Origin: Chloroflexota bacterium
Lineage (GTDB): Bacteria > Chloroflexota > Anaerolineae > Anaerolineales > Villigracilaceae
Direction: 5' to 3'
DNA: 64,000 nt
Assembly: GCA_016219545.1 (NCBI GenBank)
Contig: JACRMH010000015.1
Coordinates: forward strand, 23,474 to 87,473
A model generated the notes under the pieces. It was not told where the DNA came from and did no database searches. It worked only from the letters and a program-made list of their open reading frames with translations. The position numbers and the translations under genes are program-made. This document shows, in pieces, positions 1 to 8,772 of this stretch; the stretch's first letter is position 1; each line of letters begins with the position of its first letter.

Positions 1-314
1 CCGATGTGATGAAACATTTCAACATCAAAGGCGTGATCGGCAAAGGCGGCATGGGCGCAAAAACCTTGAAGGGCTGCGAAGAAACACCCGGCGTATATCT
101 CCATGCCATTGGCGGCGCGGCCTCATACATCGCGCAGACCGTGACGAAAGTATATGGAGTCTTCAAATTGGAATTCGGCGTGCCTGAGGCCTTGTGGGTC
201 GTCGAGGTGAGGGATTTTCCCGTTGTAGTCACCATGGATTCACACGGCGGAAGTCTGCATTCAGTGGTGGAAGAATCTTCAAAGAAAGTTTTGGAAGACC
301 TTCTGGCGAAATAA
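1..314 (+). CDS. Fumarate hydratase class I, beta/C-terminal subunit (partial, 5' end outside window)
   Basis: This is the C-terminal part of a class I (Fe-S) fumarase or L-tartrate dehydratase beta subunit, which hydrates fumarate to malate together with an alpha subunit or domain. The frame is open to the left edge of the window, so the gene begins upstream. Visible family signatures are the IGKGGMG stretch, the AIGGAAS segment and the closing PEALWVVEVRDFPVVVTMD region. The protein ends about 20 residues later in a lysine-rich tail. A strong hairpin terminator follows the stop codon. Fumarase and tartrate dehydratase cannot be told apart from this fragment. Confidence 0.8.
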   Translation, partial: DVMKHFNIKGVIGKGGMGAKTLKGCEETPGVYLHAIGGAASYIAQTVTKVYGVFKLEFGVPEALWVVEVRDFPVVVTMDSHGGSLHSVVEESSKKVLEDLLAK

Positions 315-331
315 AGCGTAAAGACGTTTAT

Positions 332-365
332 AAAACGGGATCGCCGCAAGCGGCAATCCCGTTTT
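332..365 (+). terminator. Rho-independent terminator after the fumarase gene
   Basis: The arms AAAACGGGAT and ATCCCGTTTT enclose a GC-rich inner stem (GCCG/CGGC, loop caag). The arm ends in T residues and is followed by TTGATTT. It lies 18 bases after the fumarase stop codon. Confidence 0.85.
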
Positions 366-401
366 GATTTAAATGCGCGCGACCTTTGATAAGGACTGAT
401 A

Positions 402-407
402 TATAAT
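402..407 (+). promoter_or_regulatory. -10 box (TATAAT) directly before the histidine kinase start
   Basis: A perfect TATAAT ends seven bases before the ATG at 415. No Shine-Dalgarno sequence lies in the remaining bases (aaacatc), so transcription probably starts at or next to the start codon and gives a leaderless mRNA. No convincing -35 element is seen. Confidence 0.5.
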
Positions 408-414
408 AAACATC

Positions 415-2994
415 ATGCCCAACCGCCTGCGCCGACTCCTTGCCCCCCCCATCTTTGAGAACGAGGAAAAAACGCGAGTCTCGCAGTTCATGATCAACTT
501 TTCATGGATCGCAATAGGCATAATCCTTTTGCTGGTCATATCCCGGTTTGCATTACGAACAGATGCAACCATTATCCCCGCGCTCACTCTCTTATCCATT
601 ATTCTGCTCCTGCTGATCATGCAAGATCTCGTCAAGCGGGGACGTGTATACGCCGGAAGCATTGTTGTCATATTCGGTTTGTGGGGAACGATGACTTATC
701 TCGCGTGGCGGGCAGACGGCCTGCGCGATGCGGCTATCATCGCTTATTTTGTCATTATCATCTTTTGCAGTCTTTTGACGGGCTGGCGCACCACATCGGT
801 CGTGACCGTGATGACCATCATTTCGATATGGGTATTTGCCATCCTGGAAAAACAAGGCATACGCATTTCACATGTGGATGATCCGATCAGTTTTGCGGGG
901 GACCTAACCGGCATTCTTATCCTCGTTTGGGCACTGATCTACATGCTGATATCAGGCTGGTCGAAATCTTTACGGTCCGCCCGGCTTGAATTGATGGAAC
1001 GTCTCAGGGTGGAAGAGAAATTGCAGAGTCAGGCGGTTTATCTCAACGCCCTGAATGAAACCGCTTTAGGTCTGCTCAATCGTTTTGAACTTCGTCCGCT
1101 CCTTGAATCCATCCTCATCCAGTCCTGCGGATTAATTGATACGGACCACGGCCTGATCGAAATGGTATTACCGGACGGGTCCGCGCTGCGACAGGAACTG
1201 GGTTGCGGGGTCCTCGCCAAATATGACGGGGCGATCACATTGAGGGATGAAGGTGTCACAGGCACTGTTTGGAACAGCGGGAAATATCTGGTCGTGGATG
1301 ATTATCGTGCCTGGGATAAAAGACTGCCCGATTTTATTGACGCAGGCATCTGCGCGGTTTTGGCTGTGCCTCTCATCGTGAGGGAAACTGTCATTGGTGT
1401 GCTGGCAGTTTCCTACATCGAAGAGAAGCGGAACTTTACCCAGGAGCAGGTCAATTTCATGGAGCGCTTTGCATCGCTGGCCGCACTCGCCATTGACAAT
1501 GTCCAGCTCTATGAACAGGCACAACAAGAGATCCGCGAGCGGAGCACGGTTGAAGCTGCCTTGCGCCTCAGCGAAGATAAATTTAGAAAGGTCTTCAACA
1601 ACAGCAATATCGCCGTTGCCATCGCCACATTGGAAGACGGGACATTCCTCGAAGCCAATGCCGCCTTCTGGGAATTAAGCGGGCTTCGACCGGAACTGGC
1701 CATTGGGCATAACACAGTGGAATTGAATATGTGGGAAGGACCCAGGTCACGGAAGGAATTCGTGCAGGAACTGTTGGAAAAACGTTCATTGCAAAATGTT
1801 AAAGTTGGATTCCCAAACAAAATTTCACTGGGATTTTATGAATTGATCCAAATTGAAGAACAAACTTGCATCCTCTGCATGTTCTATGACATCACGGAAC
1901 AACAGGAAATGGAGAATGCGCTCAAGACTAGCGATGCCCGCACACGCGCCATCCTTGCATCCATCCCTGATATGATCTTTGAAATTTCGAAGGATGGAAC
2001 CTTCCTGGACCTTTTGGCTTCGTCAGAGATTTCGCCGACCATGCCACCTTCACAATTCATCGGAAAAAACCTCAAAGAACTCTTCCCGCCAACCATTGCC
2101 CGGCAGTCCATATTTGCGCTTGACCGCGCCATTGCCACACAACAGATCCATGCCTTTGAATATGGGTTGCCGCCCGGGGAGGAAGTGCAGTTTTTTGAAG
2201 CGCGCGTCGCAGCCATATCTTCCGAGTCGGCCATGATCATGGTGCGCGAGATCAGTCAGCGCAAATGGATCGAAAGCGAGCGCGAGAAACTCATCAGGGA
2301 ATTGGAAGATATCAACGCGGAGTTGGAACGATTCACCTACACAGTTTCCCATGACCTTAAATCCCCGTTGATCACCATTAAAGGGTTCCTGGGATTTCTC
2401 GAACAGGATGCCGCCAGCGGAAACATGGTCCGTTTGAAATCGGATGTCAAGCGGATCGGGGATGCCACCGACAAAATGCAGTTGCTCCTGAACGAACTGC
2501 TTGAATTATCGCGCGTCGGCAGGTTGACGAATCCATCCCAGACGATCAACTTCAAGGAACTTGCGCGCGAGATGGTTGACCTTTTATATGGGCGCCTGCA
2601 CCAAAGGGAGATCCAGGTGCATATTCAATCCAACCTTCCGCCTGTATTTGGAGACCGCCAGCGTCTAAACGAAGCGCTCCAAAACCTGATAGACAATGCC
2701 GCAAAATTCATGGGAGACCAGCCCAACCCACGCATCGAGATCGGTCAAAGCGGATTTGAAAACAACATGCCGATCTTCTTCGTCAAAGATAACGGTGTGG
2801 GCATTGACCCCATCCATCAAGAACGTATCTTTGGATTCTTCAACAAGTTGGATGCAAAATCCGAAGGCACCGGAATTGGTCTCACTCTCGTCAAGAGGAT
2901 CATCGAGATCCATGGGGGCAGGATCTGGGTCGAGAGCGAAATGGGAAAGGGTGCCGCCTTCTTCTTCACGCTTCCCACCGGACCGAAATCCTGA
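415..2994 (+). CDS. Membrane-bound hybrid-domain sensor histidine kinase (GAF-PAS-PAS-HisKA-HATPase)
   Basis: This 859-residue sensor kinase autophosphorylates on a histidine and passes the phosphate to an unidentified response regulator. Residues 1-185 hold about six hydrophobic helices. A GAF domain follows (about 205-365), then two PAS-like domains (about 385-495 and 505-625). The HisKA region carries VSHDLKSPL with the phosphoacceptor at His646. The ATPase domain shows the N box (LIDNAAKF), the G1 box (DNGVGID), an F box (IFGFFNKLD) and the G2 box (GTGIGL). No response regulator is adjacent, so it is an orphan kinase. The start follows a TATAAT box by seven bases with no ribosome site, which suggests leaderless translation. 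Confidence 0.93.
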   Translation: MPNRLRRLLAPPIFENEEKTRVSQFMINFSWIAIGIILLLVISRFALRTDATIIPALTLLSIILLLLIMQDLVKRGRVYAGSIVVIFGLWGTMTYLAWRADGLRDAAIIAYFVIIIFCSLLTGWRTTSVVTVMTIISIWVFAILEKQGIRISHVDDPISFAGDLTGILILVWALIYMLISGWSKSLRSARLELMERLRVEEKLQSQAVYLNALNETALGLLNRFELRPLLESILIQSCGLIDTDHGLIEMVLPDGSALRQELGCGVLAKYDGAITLRDEGVTGTVWNSGKYLVVDDYRAWDKRLPDFIDAGICAVLAVPLIVRETVIGVLAVSYIEEKRNFTQEQVNFMERFASLAALAIDNVQLYEQAQQEIRERSTVEAALRLSEDKFRKVFNNSNIAVAIATLEDGTFLEANAAFWELSGLRPELAIGHNTVELNMWEGPRSRKEFVQELLEKRSLQNVKVGFPNKISLGFYELIQIEEQTCILCMFYDITEQQEMENALKTSDARTRAILASIPDMIFEISKDGTFLDLLASSEISPTMPPSQFIGKNLKELFPPTIARQSIFALDRAIATQQIHAFEYGLPPGEEVQFFEARVAAISSESAMIMVREISQRKWIESEREKLIRELEDINAELERFTYTVSHDLKSPLITIKGFLGFLEQDAASGNMVRLKSDVKRIGDATDKMQLLLNELLELSRVGRLTNPSQTINFKELAREMVDLLYGRLHQREIQVHIQSNLPPVFGDRQRLNEALQNLIDNAAKFMGDQPNPRIEIGQSGFENNMPIFFVKDNGVGIDPIHQERIFGFFNKLDAKSEGTGIGLTLVKRIIEIHGGRIWVESEMGKGAAFFFTLPTGPKS

Positions 2995-3073
2995 TCCTGT
3001 TTCGACATCATTCTCACACCTTTCACTTGGGGGTATACTTTCGGCTGCAATTCATCCAAAGAGGAGATAAATC

Positions 3074-3979
3074 ATGAAACGAGCCGTCAGTATCAGCATT
3101 GGTTCATCCAAACGCAACAAGGCAGTTGAAGTCACTTTATTGGGCGAGAAAGTCAGCATCGAACGCATCGGCACGGATGGGGATATGGAAGCCGCCGCAC
3201 AAAAATACAAGGAACTCGATGGAACAGTGGATGCCTTTGGTGTCGGCGGCGCAGACTTGGGAGCACAAGCTGCCGGAAAATGGTATCCCTTATATTCAGT
3301 AGCCCCCATGGTACGGTTCGTGAAAAAGACCCCGCTGGTGGATGGCGGCGGATTAAAGAATACTCTCGAAAATAAGGCCCCCGCATTTTTAGACGCAAAG
3401 ATTGCCGATTACATCAACTCACGCGGACGCAAAGTCCTCGTCACTGTAGGTGTGGACCGTTGGGGACTCTCCCAAGCCTTCGCCGATGCCAATTACGAAA
3501 CCGTTTTTGGCGACCTAATGTTCGGTCTGGATATCCCAATTGCTATTCATAAGATCAACCAGCTTAAGACATTGGCCGCAATACTTATGCCGATTGCCGG
3601 CCGCCTGCCCTTTGAGTGGATCTACCCCACAGGCGAGAAGCAGGAAAAGCGCACACCCAAATGGGGAAAATATTATGCATGGGCGACTGTCATCGCCGGC
3701 GACTGTCATTACATCAAACGTTATATGCCCGATGATCTGACAGGCAAGGTGATCGTTACGAATACCACCACCCCTGAAGATGTAGCTCAATTCAAGAAAG
3801 CCGGCGTGAAATATCTCATCACAACCACTCCTGTCCTCGAAGGCCGCTCCTTTGGCACGAACATGATGGAAGCCGCGATTGTGGCCATTGCCGGAAAGGG
3901 ACGTCCGCTGACCTGGCCTGAATTAACCGAGATGCTCGATAAACTTCACTTCGAACCGCAATTACAGGAGTTGAATTAA
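3074..3979 (+). CDS. Quinate/shikimate 5-dehydrogenase-like conserved protein
   Basis: This is a 301-residue soluble protein starting at an ATG preceded by AGAGGAG. It resembles proteins annotated as quinate 5-dehydrogenase in Chloroflexota, but I see no textbook shikimate-dehydrogenase motif and treat the catalytic assignment as tentative. Notable segments are the N-terminal SISIGSSKRNK, the glycine-rich FGVGGADLGAQAAG, and the C-terminal KVIVTNTTTPEDVAQFKKAGV, which could form a nucleotide-binding fold. Two bases separate it from the next gene, a MobA-like nucleotidyltransferase, and that gene overlaps a PAP2 phosphatase gene, so the three form an operon. Together they may act in lipid or polyprenol-linked metabolism (inference). 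Confidence 0.6.
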   Translation: MKRAVSISIGSSKRNKAVEVTLLGEKVSIERIGTDGDMEAAAQKYKELDGTVDAFGVGGADLGAQAAGKWYPLYSVAPMVRFVKKTPLVDGGGLKNTLENKAPAFLDAKIADYINSRGRKVLVTVGVDRWGLSQAFADANYETVFGDLMFGLDIPIAIHKINQLKTLAAILMPIAGRLPFEWIYPTGEKQEKRTPKWGKYYAWATVIAGDCHYIKRYMPDDLTGKVIVTNTTTPEDVAQFKKAGVKYLITTTPVLEGRSFGTNMMEAAIVAIAGKGRPLTWPELTEMLDKLHFEPQLQELN

Positions 3980-3981
3980 AC

Positions 3982-4806
3982 ATGGATGCGATCGTAACTG
4001 CTGGCGGGATTCCTCAACCCGGCGAACCTTTATATCCCTTCTCAAATGGCAGTTCCAAAGCGCTGATCGATGTTGCCGGAAAGCCGATGGTGCAATGGGT
4101 ATTGGATGCTCTGGGCCAATCCAAAAGCGTGGACAATGTCATTCTGATCGGCGTCTCCCCCAAGAGCGGACTGACCTGCGCCAAGCCCATTCATTACATC
4201 TCAAATCAGGGACGCATGTTGGCAAATATTGTCGCAGGCGTGAATAAAGCCATTGAGTTAAAGAAAAAGACTGAATATGTTCTGATCGTCTCTTCCGACA
4301 TCCCCGCCCTCAAAGGCGGGATGGTGGATTGGCTGGTGGATACCGCCATGCAAACGAAGGATGAACTTTACTATGGTGTCTGTCCGCGGGAAATAATGGA
4401 AGCGCGTTTCCCAGAATCCAAACGCACTTACACAAAATTTCAAGACATACAAGTCTGCGGCGCGGATATAAACGTGATCCATGTAAACCAGGCGACAACC
4501 CACCTTGATCTATGGGAACGGCTGATCGGCAATCGCAAGAACCCTCTCCGTCAGGCAATGGTCATTGGTTTGGATATAGCCTATAAATATATGACCCACC
4601 AGTTCACTTTGCAGGGGTTGGTGGATAAAGCATCAGCGAGGATCGGCATCAAAGGCAGAGCCATACTCTGGTCACAGGCTGAACCGTGCATGGATGTGGA
4701 TAAACCCCACCAATTGGAGATCATGCGCGAAGACCTGGCGCGTCAAAAGAAGAAAGCCGCCGCCGCAGAAAAAAGAGCACAGAAAAAAGCGGTCACAGCA
4801 AAATGA
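3982..4806 (+). CDS. NTP transferase domain protein (MobA-like nucleotidyltransferase)
   Basis: This 274-residue protein has a Rossmann-type nucleotidyltransferase fold. The N-terminus reads VTAGGIPQPGEPL and is followed by SKALIDVAGKPMVQWVLDAL, which matches the LxGKPM-type signature of nucleotide-sugar and MobA-like transferases. The acidic metal site is probably SSDIPAL. The C-terminal DVDKP is typical of MobA-like proteins. The last 30 residues form a lysine/alanine-rich tail. It is the middle gene of a three-gene operon and its stop overlaps the next start (ATGA). Substrate unknown; nucleotide activation of a sugar or polyol phosphate is the likely chemistry. Confidence 0.8.
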   Translation: MDAIVTAGGIPQPGEPLYPFSNGSSKALIDVAGKPMVQWVLDALGQSKSVDNVILIGVSPKSGLTCAKPIHYISNQGRMLANIVAGVNKAIELKKKTEYVLIVSSDIPALKGGMVDWLVDTAMQTKDELYYGVCPREIMEARFPESKRTYTKFQDIQVCGADINVIHVNQATTHLDLWERLIGNRKNPLRQAMVIGLDIAYKYMTHQFTLQGLVDKASARIGIKGRAILWSQAEPCMDVDKPHQLEIMREDLARQKKKAAAAEKRAQKKAVTAK

Positions 4807-5363
4807 GTTTTCGTTCCCTCCTTGAATTGGACGCCCGGCTCTCCGACAGATTACGTGTTGCCGAAAAGCCGGGCGCATTGCGTAACGTCGCCGCCTTCTT
4901 TGCCCACTCCGGCGACTCTTGGTTTTGGTTCGCGGCGCTTATCATTGCATGGTTTTTCAGTAACTCCACGTGGAAGCATTGGGAAGTGGTTGAGTTCTTC
5001 GGCATGTTGGGGTTGGCGGGCGTTGTACTGGCGATAAAATTCATGGTGCGCCGCGAAAGACCGCAAGGCGAATGGGGCGGGATCTATCGCAACACAGACC
5101 CGCATTCGTTTCCATCTGGACATGCCGCCCGCGCATTTTTGATCGCAGTCGTTGGGACGCTTCTTGCTCCGCCCTGGCTTGCTGCTGTACTTTGGGTTTG
5201 GGCGCCGCTGGTATCTTTGGCGCGCGTGGCAATGGGCGTACATTATCTTTCAGATATTATTGCCGGCGCAGTTTTAGGAAGTGTCGTCGGGGTGATCGGC
5301 TTACAGATATATCCGCCCATGGTGGTTTGGCTTGAAGGTGTGATCGGTTTCCTGCTATGGTAA
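4803..5363 (+). CDS. PAP2 family membrane phosphatase
   Basis: This 186-residue integral membrane acid phosphatase acts on lipid phosphates such as phosphatidic acid or undecaprenyl diphosphate. The three PAP2 motifs are visible: KFMVRRERP, PSGHAARA with its catalytic histidine, and SLARVAMGVHYLSDIIAG. Four or five hydrophobic helices are present. It overlaps the preceding nucleotidyltransferase gene by four bases (ATGA), which indicates translational coupling. It ends four bases before a converging toxin-antitoxin pair on the other strand, with no clear terminator between them. Confidence 0.9.
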   Translation: MSFRSLLELDARLSDRLRVAEKPGALRNVAAFFAHSGDSWFWFAALIIAWFFSNSTWKHWEVVEFFGMLGLAGVVLAIKFMVRRERPQGEWGGIYRNTDPHSFPSGHAARAFLIAVVGTLLAPPWLAAVLWVWAPLVSLARVAMGVHYLSDIIAGAVLGSVVGVIGLQIYPPMVVWLEGVIGFLLW

Positions 5364-5367
5364 AAGG

Positions 5368-5700
5368 TTACAGAATCTTTCCCAACTCAGGGACCAACGG
5401 AGGCAAGTCATTCTGGATGGTATCCCACATCAGTTTTTCATCAACTTTAAAATAAACGTGAACAATACGGTTACGCATGGCGCGCATAAGGCTCCACGGA
5501 ATCGTTGAATATTTTTCTTCGATCTCTTCGGGGATTTGATTTGCCGCCTCACCAATAATTATGAAATTCATTTCGACTGCGCGAATGGCTTTGTCATCAT
5601 CCTTAAAGGTTTCGTAATCCATATTATGGGTAAACCTCTGGATTTCAGCGATTGCGTCCAGAATATCTCGTATGCGATCCTGCCAACCTCTAGGCGACAC
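5368..5700 (-). CDS. hepT: HepT-like (DUF86) toxin, putative HEPN RNase
   Basis: This 110-residue HEPN-fold protein is the toxin half of a type VII MntA/HepT system. The catalytic Rx4HxY motif is visible as RNRIVHVY near residue 76. In characterised systems, MntA inactivates HepT by adding AMP groups to the tyrosine of this motif, and that tyrosine is present here. The gene overlaps the upstream antitoxin by 11 bases, so the two are co-translated. It converges with the PAP2 gene. The function is transferred from studied homologues. Confidence 0.85.
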   Translation of the reverse strand: MSPRGWQDRIRDILDAIAEIQRFTHNMDYETFKDDDKAIRAVEMNFIIIGEAANQIPEEIEEKYSTIPWSLMRAMRNRIVHVYFKVDEKLMWDTIQNDLPPLVPELGKIL

Positions 5701-5986
5701 GAATTAATTCCCCCATAATGCGTTCTTTTATATAAGGCTTCAAGCTATCCAGAGTTCCCAAATCCACAGAACAGCCAAGCAATTTTTCAAGATAATCCTG
5801 CAAAGCAAACAAGCCAAAGTAACCAACAGGGCGGTTAAACTCGACGAGCAAATCCACATCAGATGTGGGAACATCTTCATTCCGCGCCACCGAGCCAAAT
5901 AACAACAAAGACTTTACACCGAATTGTTTTGTCAACTCGACGTTTTTTTGTTGCAAGGCTTGTAGAACCATATCTTGTTTCGTCAT
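5690..5986 (-). CDS. mntA: MntA-like nucleotidyltransferase antitoxin
   Basis: This 98-residue minimal nucleotidyltransferase (MNT) has the GSx10DxD motif, seen as GSVARNEDVPTSDVD, with the third carboxylate probably in VDLGT. In characterised MntA/HepT pairs, this enzyme AMPylates the neighbouring HEPN toxin and neutralises it. It is the first gene of the pair and overlaps hepT by 11 bases. Upstream, on the plus-strand side, lies a short 44-base gap before the nadB 3' end. The pair is likely a small mobile defence or stress module. Confidence 0.85.
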   Translation of the reverse strand: MTKQDMVLQALQQKNVELTKQFGVKSLLLFGSVARNEDVPTSDVDLLVEFNRPVGYFGLFALQDYLEKLLGCSVDLGTLDSLKPYIKERIMGELIRVA

Positions 5987-6030
5987 ATTTCAATTATAAC
6001 CTTCAACCTGTCCACATATTTACTCATACA

Positions 6031-7638
6031 CTAAATCAACCGGTCGCCTTCCACGGTGACCGAATCCTGCCGGTAATGACAACCTTTACTTTGACGGTTA
6101 TGCCGCGCAGCTTGCGCCACAATGAGGGCAACTTCCACCGCATTGCGCAGACCGATCAACTCATCGTTAATTTTTGTGGACAGATAAAAAGTCTCGATCT
6201 CGTTCCACAAGTGACGCAGTTCCCGAATGGCGCGTGAGAGTCTTTCCGCACTGCGCACCAGCCCTACATAATGCCACATGATATTTTTAATCGTTTGCAT
6301 GTCACCCTGGATCAACGCGGGGTCTGCATCTGCTGTGAGGGCACTTTCATCCCACGGCGGGACATCCTCCCGCTTCAATATTTTCCTGGGCAGGTTTCTT
6401 GCAAGCCTTTCTTGAATCTGACGCGCCGCGCGGTCTCCCCATACCAACCCTTCAAGCAATGATGTGGAGGCCAGCCGGTTCGCGCCATGTAATCCTGTAC
6501 AACTAACTTCTCCAATGGCATACAAATTCTCAATGCTGGAATGTCCCCATTCATCCACCCAAACACCGCCGCAGGAATAATGCGCGGCAGGCACAACCGG
6601 GATCGGTTCACGCGTAATATCAATGCCCACTTTTTTACAGGTCGAATAAATATTCGGGAAACGCTGTCGAATGGACTCTGCATCCATGTGCGAGGCAATA
6701 TCCAGAAGCACATGTGAATAGCCCTTCGTTTCCATTTGATGATGAATGGCACGAGCCACAATGTCACGCGGGGCAAGGTCCTTCCACTGCGGGGAATAAT
6801 CCTCCATGAAAGCGCGTCCCTGAGGGGTGAGCAAAGTACCGCCTTCACCGCGAACAGCCTCCGAAATGAGAAATCCTTCCGCGCCGGGAACAGCCAGCGC
6901 AGTGGGATGGAATTGAATATACTCCGCATTAATTATGCGCGCGCCTGCGCGGTTCGCCATGGCGAGTCCGTCACCGCGCGCGCCGTGCGGATTGGTGGTG
7001 TTGCGGAAGATACGTCCCAGCCCGCCGGTGGCCAGGATCGTTTTTGTCGCCAGTGTGCGATGCACGGCATGTCCATTTCCATCAAAGACATAAGCGCCAT
7101 AGCAAATGACCGGCTGGTAGGCAGTCAACGGGTCACGCGCATGATGCGGATGGGTGATCAAGTCCACGGCAGTAGCATTTGTGAACCATTCGATATTCGG
7201 TTTCTTTTTAAGTGCGGCGATCAATGCCTTGCTGATGGCTGCGCCTGTCCCATCGCCCACATGCAGAATGCGCCTCACTGAATGAGCAGCCTCTTGTCCA
7301 TAGGCAAGCTTGCCCGGGCCGTCTTCATCGAATTGAACGCCGGATGTTCTTACTAAAATTTCCTGCAACAAGCGCGGACCTTCGTCCGCAAGGATGCGCG
7401 CCGCAGACGGTAAACTCGCGCCTGCGCCAGCTTCCAAAATATCCTTGACTAGCAAGTCGGCAGTGTCGCCAGGTCCGCGATGAATGATGCCGCCCTGCGC
7501 CCAATACGTATTGGACTCATGCGCATCTGGGTCACGCGTAATGATCGTGATGCGCAGTTTGGGGTTTTCCGCCAAACGCAAGGCAGCCGTTGCTCCCGCA
7601 ATTCCAGTGCCGATAATGAGTACGTCAGTTTGGATCAT
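6031..7638 (-). CDS. nadB: L-aspartate oxidase
   Basis: This 535-residue flavoprotein oxidises L-aspartate to iminoaspartate, the first step of de novo NAD synthesis. The N-terminal FAD-binding motif is DVLIIGTGIAGATAALRL. Further family signatures are HESNTYWAQGGI, TGGLGRIFRNTTNPHGARGDG, EYIQFHPTAL and HGANRLASTSLLEGLVWG. I place the start at 7638 because AAAGGTG lies about ten bases upstream and the FAD motif begins four residues later; a longer in-frame start at 7680 would add residues from a repeat. It is last in the operon nadC-nadA-nadB. A hairpin repeat separates it from nadA. Confidence 0.95.
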   Translation of the reverse strand: MIQTDVLIIGTGIAGATAALRLAENPKLRITIITRDPDAHESNTYWAQGGIIHRGPGDTADLLVKDILEAGAGASLPSAARILADEGPRLLQEILVRTSGVQFDEDGPGKLAYGQEAAHSVRRILHVGDGTGAAISKALIAALKKKPNIEWFTNATAVDLITHPHHARDPLTAYQPVICYGAYVFDGNGHAVHRTLATKTILATGGLGRIFRNTTNPHGARGDGLAMANRAGARIINAEYIQFHPTALAVPGAEGFLISEAVRGEGGTLLTPQGRAFMEDYSPQWKDLAPRDIVARAIHHQMETKGYSHVLLDIASHMDAESIRQRFPNIYSTCKKVGIDITREPIPVVPAAHYSCGGVWVDEWGHSSIENLYAIGEVSCTGLHGANRLASTSLLEGLVWGDRAARQIQERLARNLPRKILKREDVPPWDESALTADADPALIQGDMQTIKNIMWHYVGLVRSAERLSRAIRELRHLWNEIETFYLSTKINDELIGLRNAVEVALIVAQAARHNRQSKGCHYRQDSVTVEGDRLI

Positions 7639-7667
7639 GATTTCAATGCACCTTTTCAAAACCTTTT

Positions 7668-7718
7668 GCCACAGAGCCACAGAGTTCGCTGAGAAAAAAT
7701 CTCTGCACTCTCTGTGGC
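7668..7718. repeat. Inverted repeat between nadA and nadB
   Basis: The arms GCCACAGAG and CTCTGTGGC enclose about 33 bases that include a second copy of CCACAGAG. The 94 bases between nadA and nadB consist mostly of this element. It resembles the dispersed CCACAAAGG...CCTTTGTGG type seen at 51342-51414. Confidence 0.6.
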
Positions 7719-7731
7719 TCCGCGATGAATT

Positions 7732-8769
7732 TTATCCAATCGATATCATTCTTTGCACGGCTTGATACGCCCGCACCCGGATTTCTTCCGGTACTTCGAC
7801 CACATAACGGATTTGCTTCAACGCTTCAAGCGTATCTTCCATGGTGATCGTATTCATGTGCGGACAGCGCACGGAGCAAAGCCTGAGCATTTCCTTATCC
7901 GGGTTTGCGGCGGCGATATTATCACCCATTGAACATTCGGTCAGGATCAAATAATGTGGAGCCTTGGTCTCTTTCACATAGCGGATCATCGCTGTGGTGC
8001 TGGCTGAAAAATCGGAAGCCGCAACCACTTCGGGACTGCATTCAGGGTGAGCCAGGATCACCACATCCGGGAATTGTTCGCGGACATTCTTAATATCCTG
8101 CACAGTGAATTTTTCATGCACTTCGCAGCGTCCGTTCCAGCCGATCATTTGATAATCCAGCGTGGTATCAAATTGCAATCCGCCAACGCCTTTGGATGGG
8201 AAGACAATATGTTTTCCGGTTTCACGCGCCACATTGCCGGCCAGATATTCATCCGGCAAAAAGATGATCGTATCGGACTTAAGTGATTCAACCACGGCAA
8301 CTGCATTGCCCGATGTGCAGCAAATATCAGACTCAGCTTTTACATCCGCATAGGTGTTGACATAAGTCACCACGGGCACGCCTGGAAATTTTCGTTTCAA
8401 CGCGCGTACGTCTTCCGCAGTGATGCTGGCCGCCAGCGAACATCCCGCTTTTGAGGATGGGATCAAAACAGTTTTCGTTGGGTTCAAGATCTTCGCGGTC
8501 TCTGCCATGAACTTCACACCGCAAAAGACAATGATGTCCTTGTCAGTCTCTGCGGCCTTGCGGCTGAGTTCCAGCGAGTCGCCCACAAAATCGGGGATCG
8601 AATAATACAGTGCAGGCTCCATGTAATTGTGCCCGAGGATGACCGCGTTCTTTTCTTTTTTTAATTTATTGATCTCAACCGCGATCTCGGCCTTGATGCG
8701 CAATTCCACATCTGGAACCACGCGCTCCAGTTTTTGTTTCATCATTTGATACATTTCTTCAGTATTCAT
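7732..8769 (-). CDS. nadA: Quinolinate synthase A
   Basis: This 345-residue [4Fe-4S] enzyme condenses iminoaspartate with dihydroxyacetone phosphate to quinolinate. Family signatures are AVILGHNYMEPALYYSIPDFVGDSLELS, written here only in part (GHNYMEP, DFVGDSLELS), then VFCGVKFMAETAKIL, and the cysteine-bearing KAGCSLA, CCTSGNA and RCPHMNT segments, which supply cluster ligands. The start codon lies three bases after the nadC stop without a strong ribosome site, so coupled translation is likely. Both operon partners are enzymes of the same pathway. Confidence 0.96.
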   Translation of the reverse strand: MNTEEMYQMMKQKLERVVPDVELRIKAEIAVEINKLKKEKNAVILGHNYMEPALYYSIPDFVGDSLELSRKAAETDKDIIVFCGVKFMAETAKILNPTKTVLIPSSKAGCSLAASITAEDVRALKRKFPGVPVVTYVNTYADVKAESDICCTSGNAVAVVESLKSDTIIFLPDEYLAGNVARETGKHIVFPSKGVGGLQFDTTLDYQMIGWNGRCEVHEKFTVQDIKNVREQFPDVVILAHPECSPEVVAASDFSASTTAMIRYVKETKAPHYLILTECSMGDNIAAANPDKEMLRLCSVRCPHMNTITMEDTLEALKQIRYVVEVPEEIRVRAYQAVQRMISIG

Positions 8770-8772
8770 TTT

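Noticed and set aside
7639..7680. Longer nadB start at 7680
   Set aside because: It has no ribosome site and would add residues upstream of the FAD-binding motif that the family lacks.
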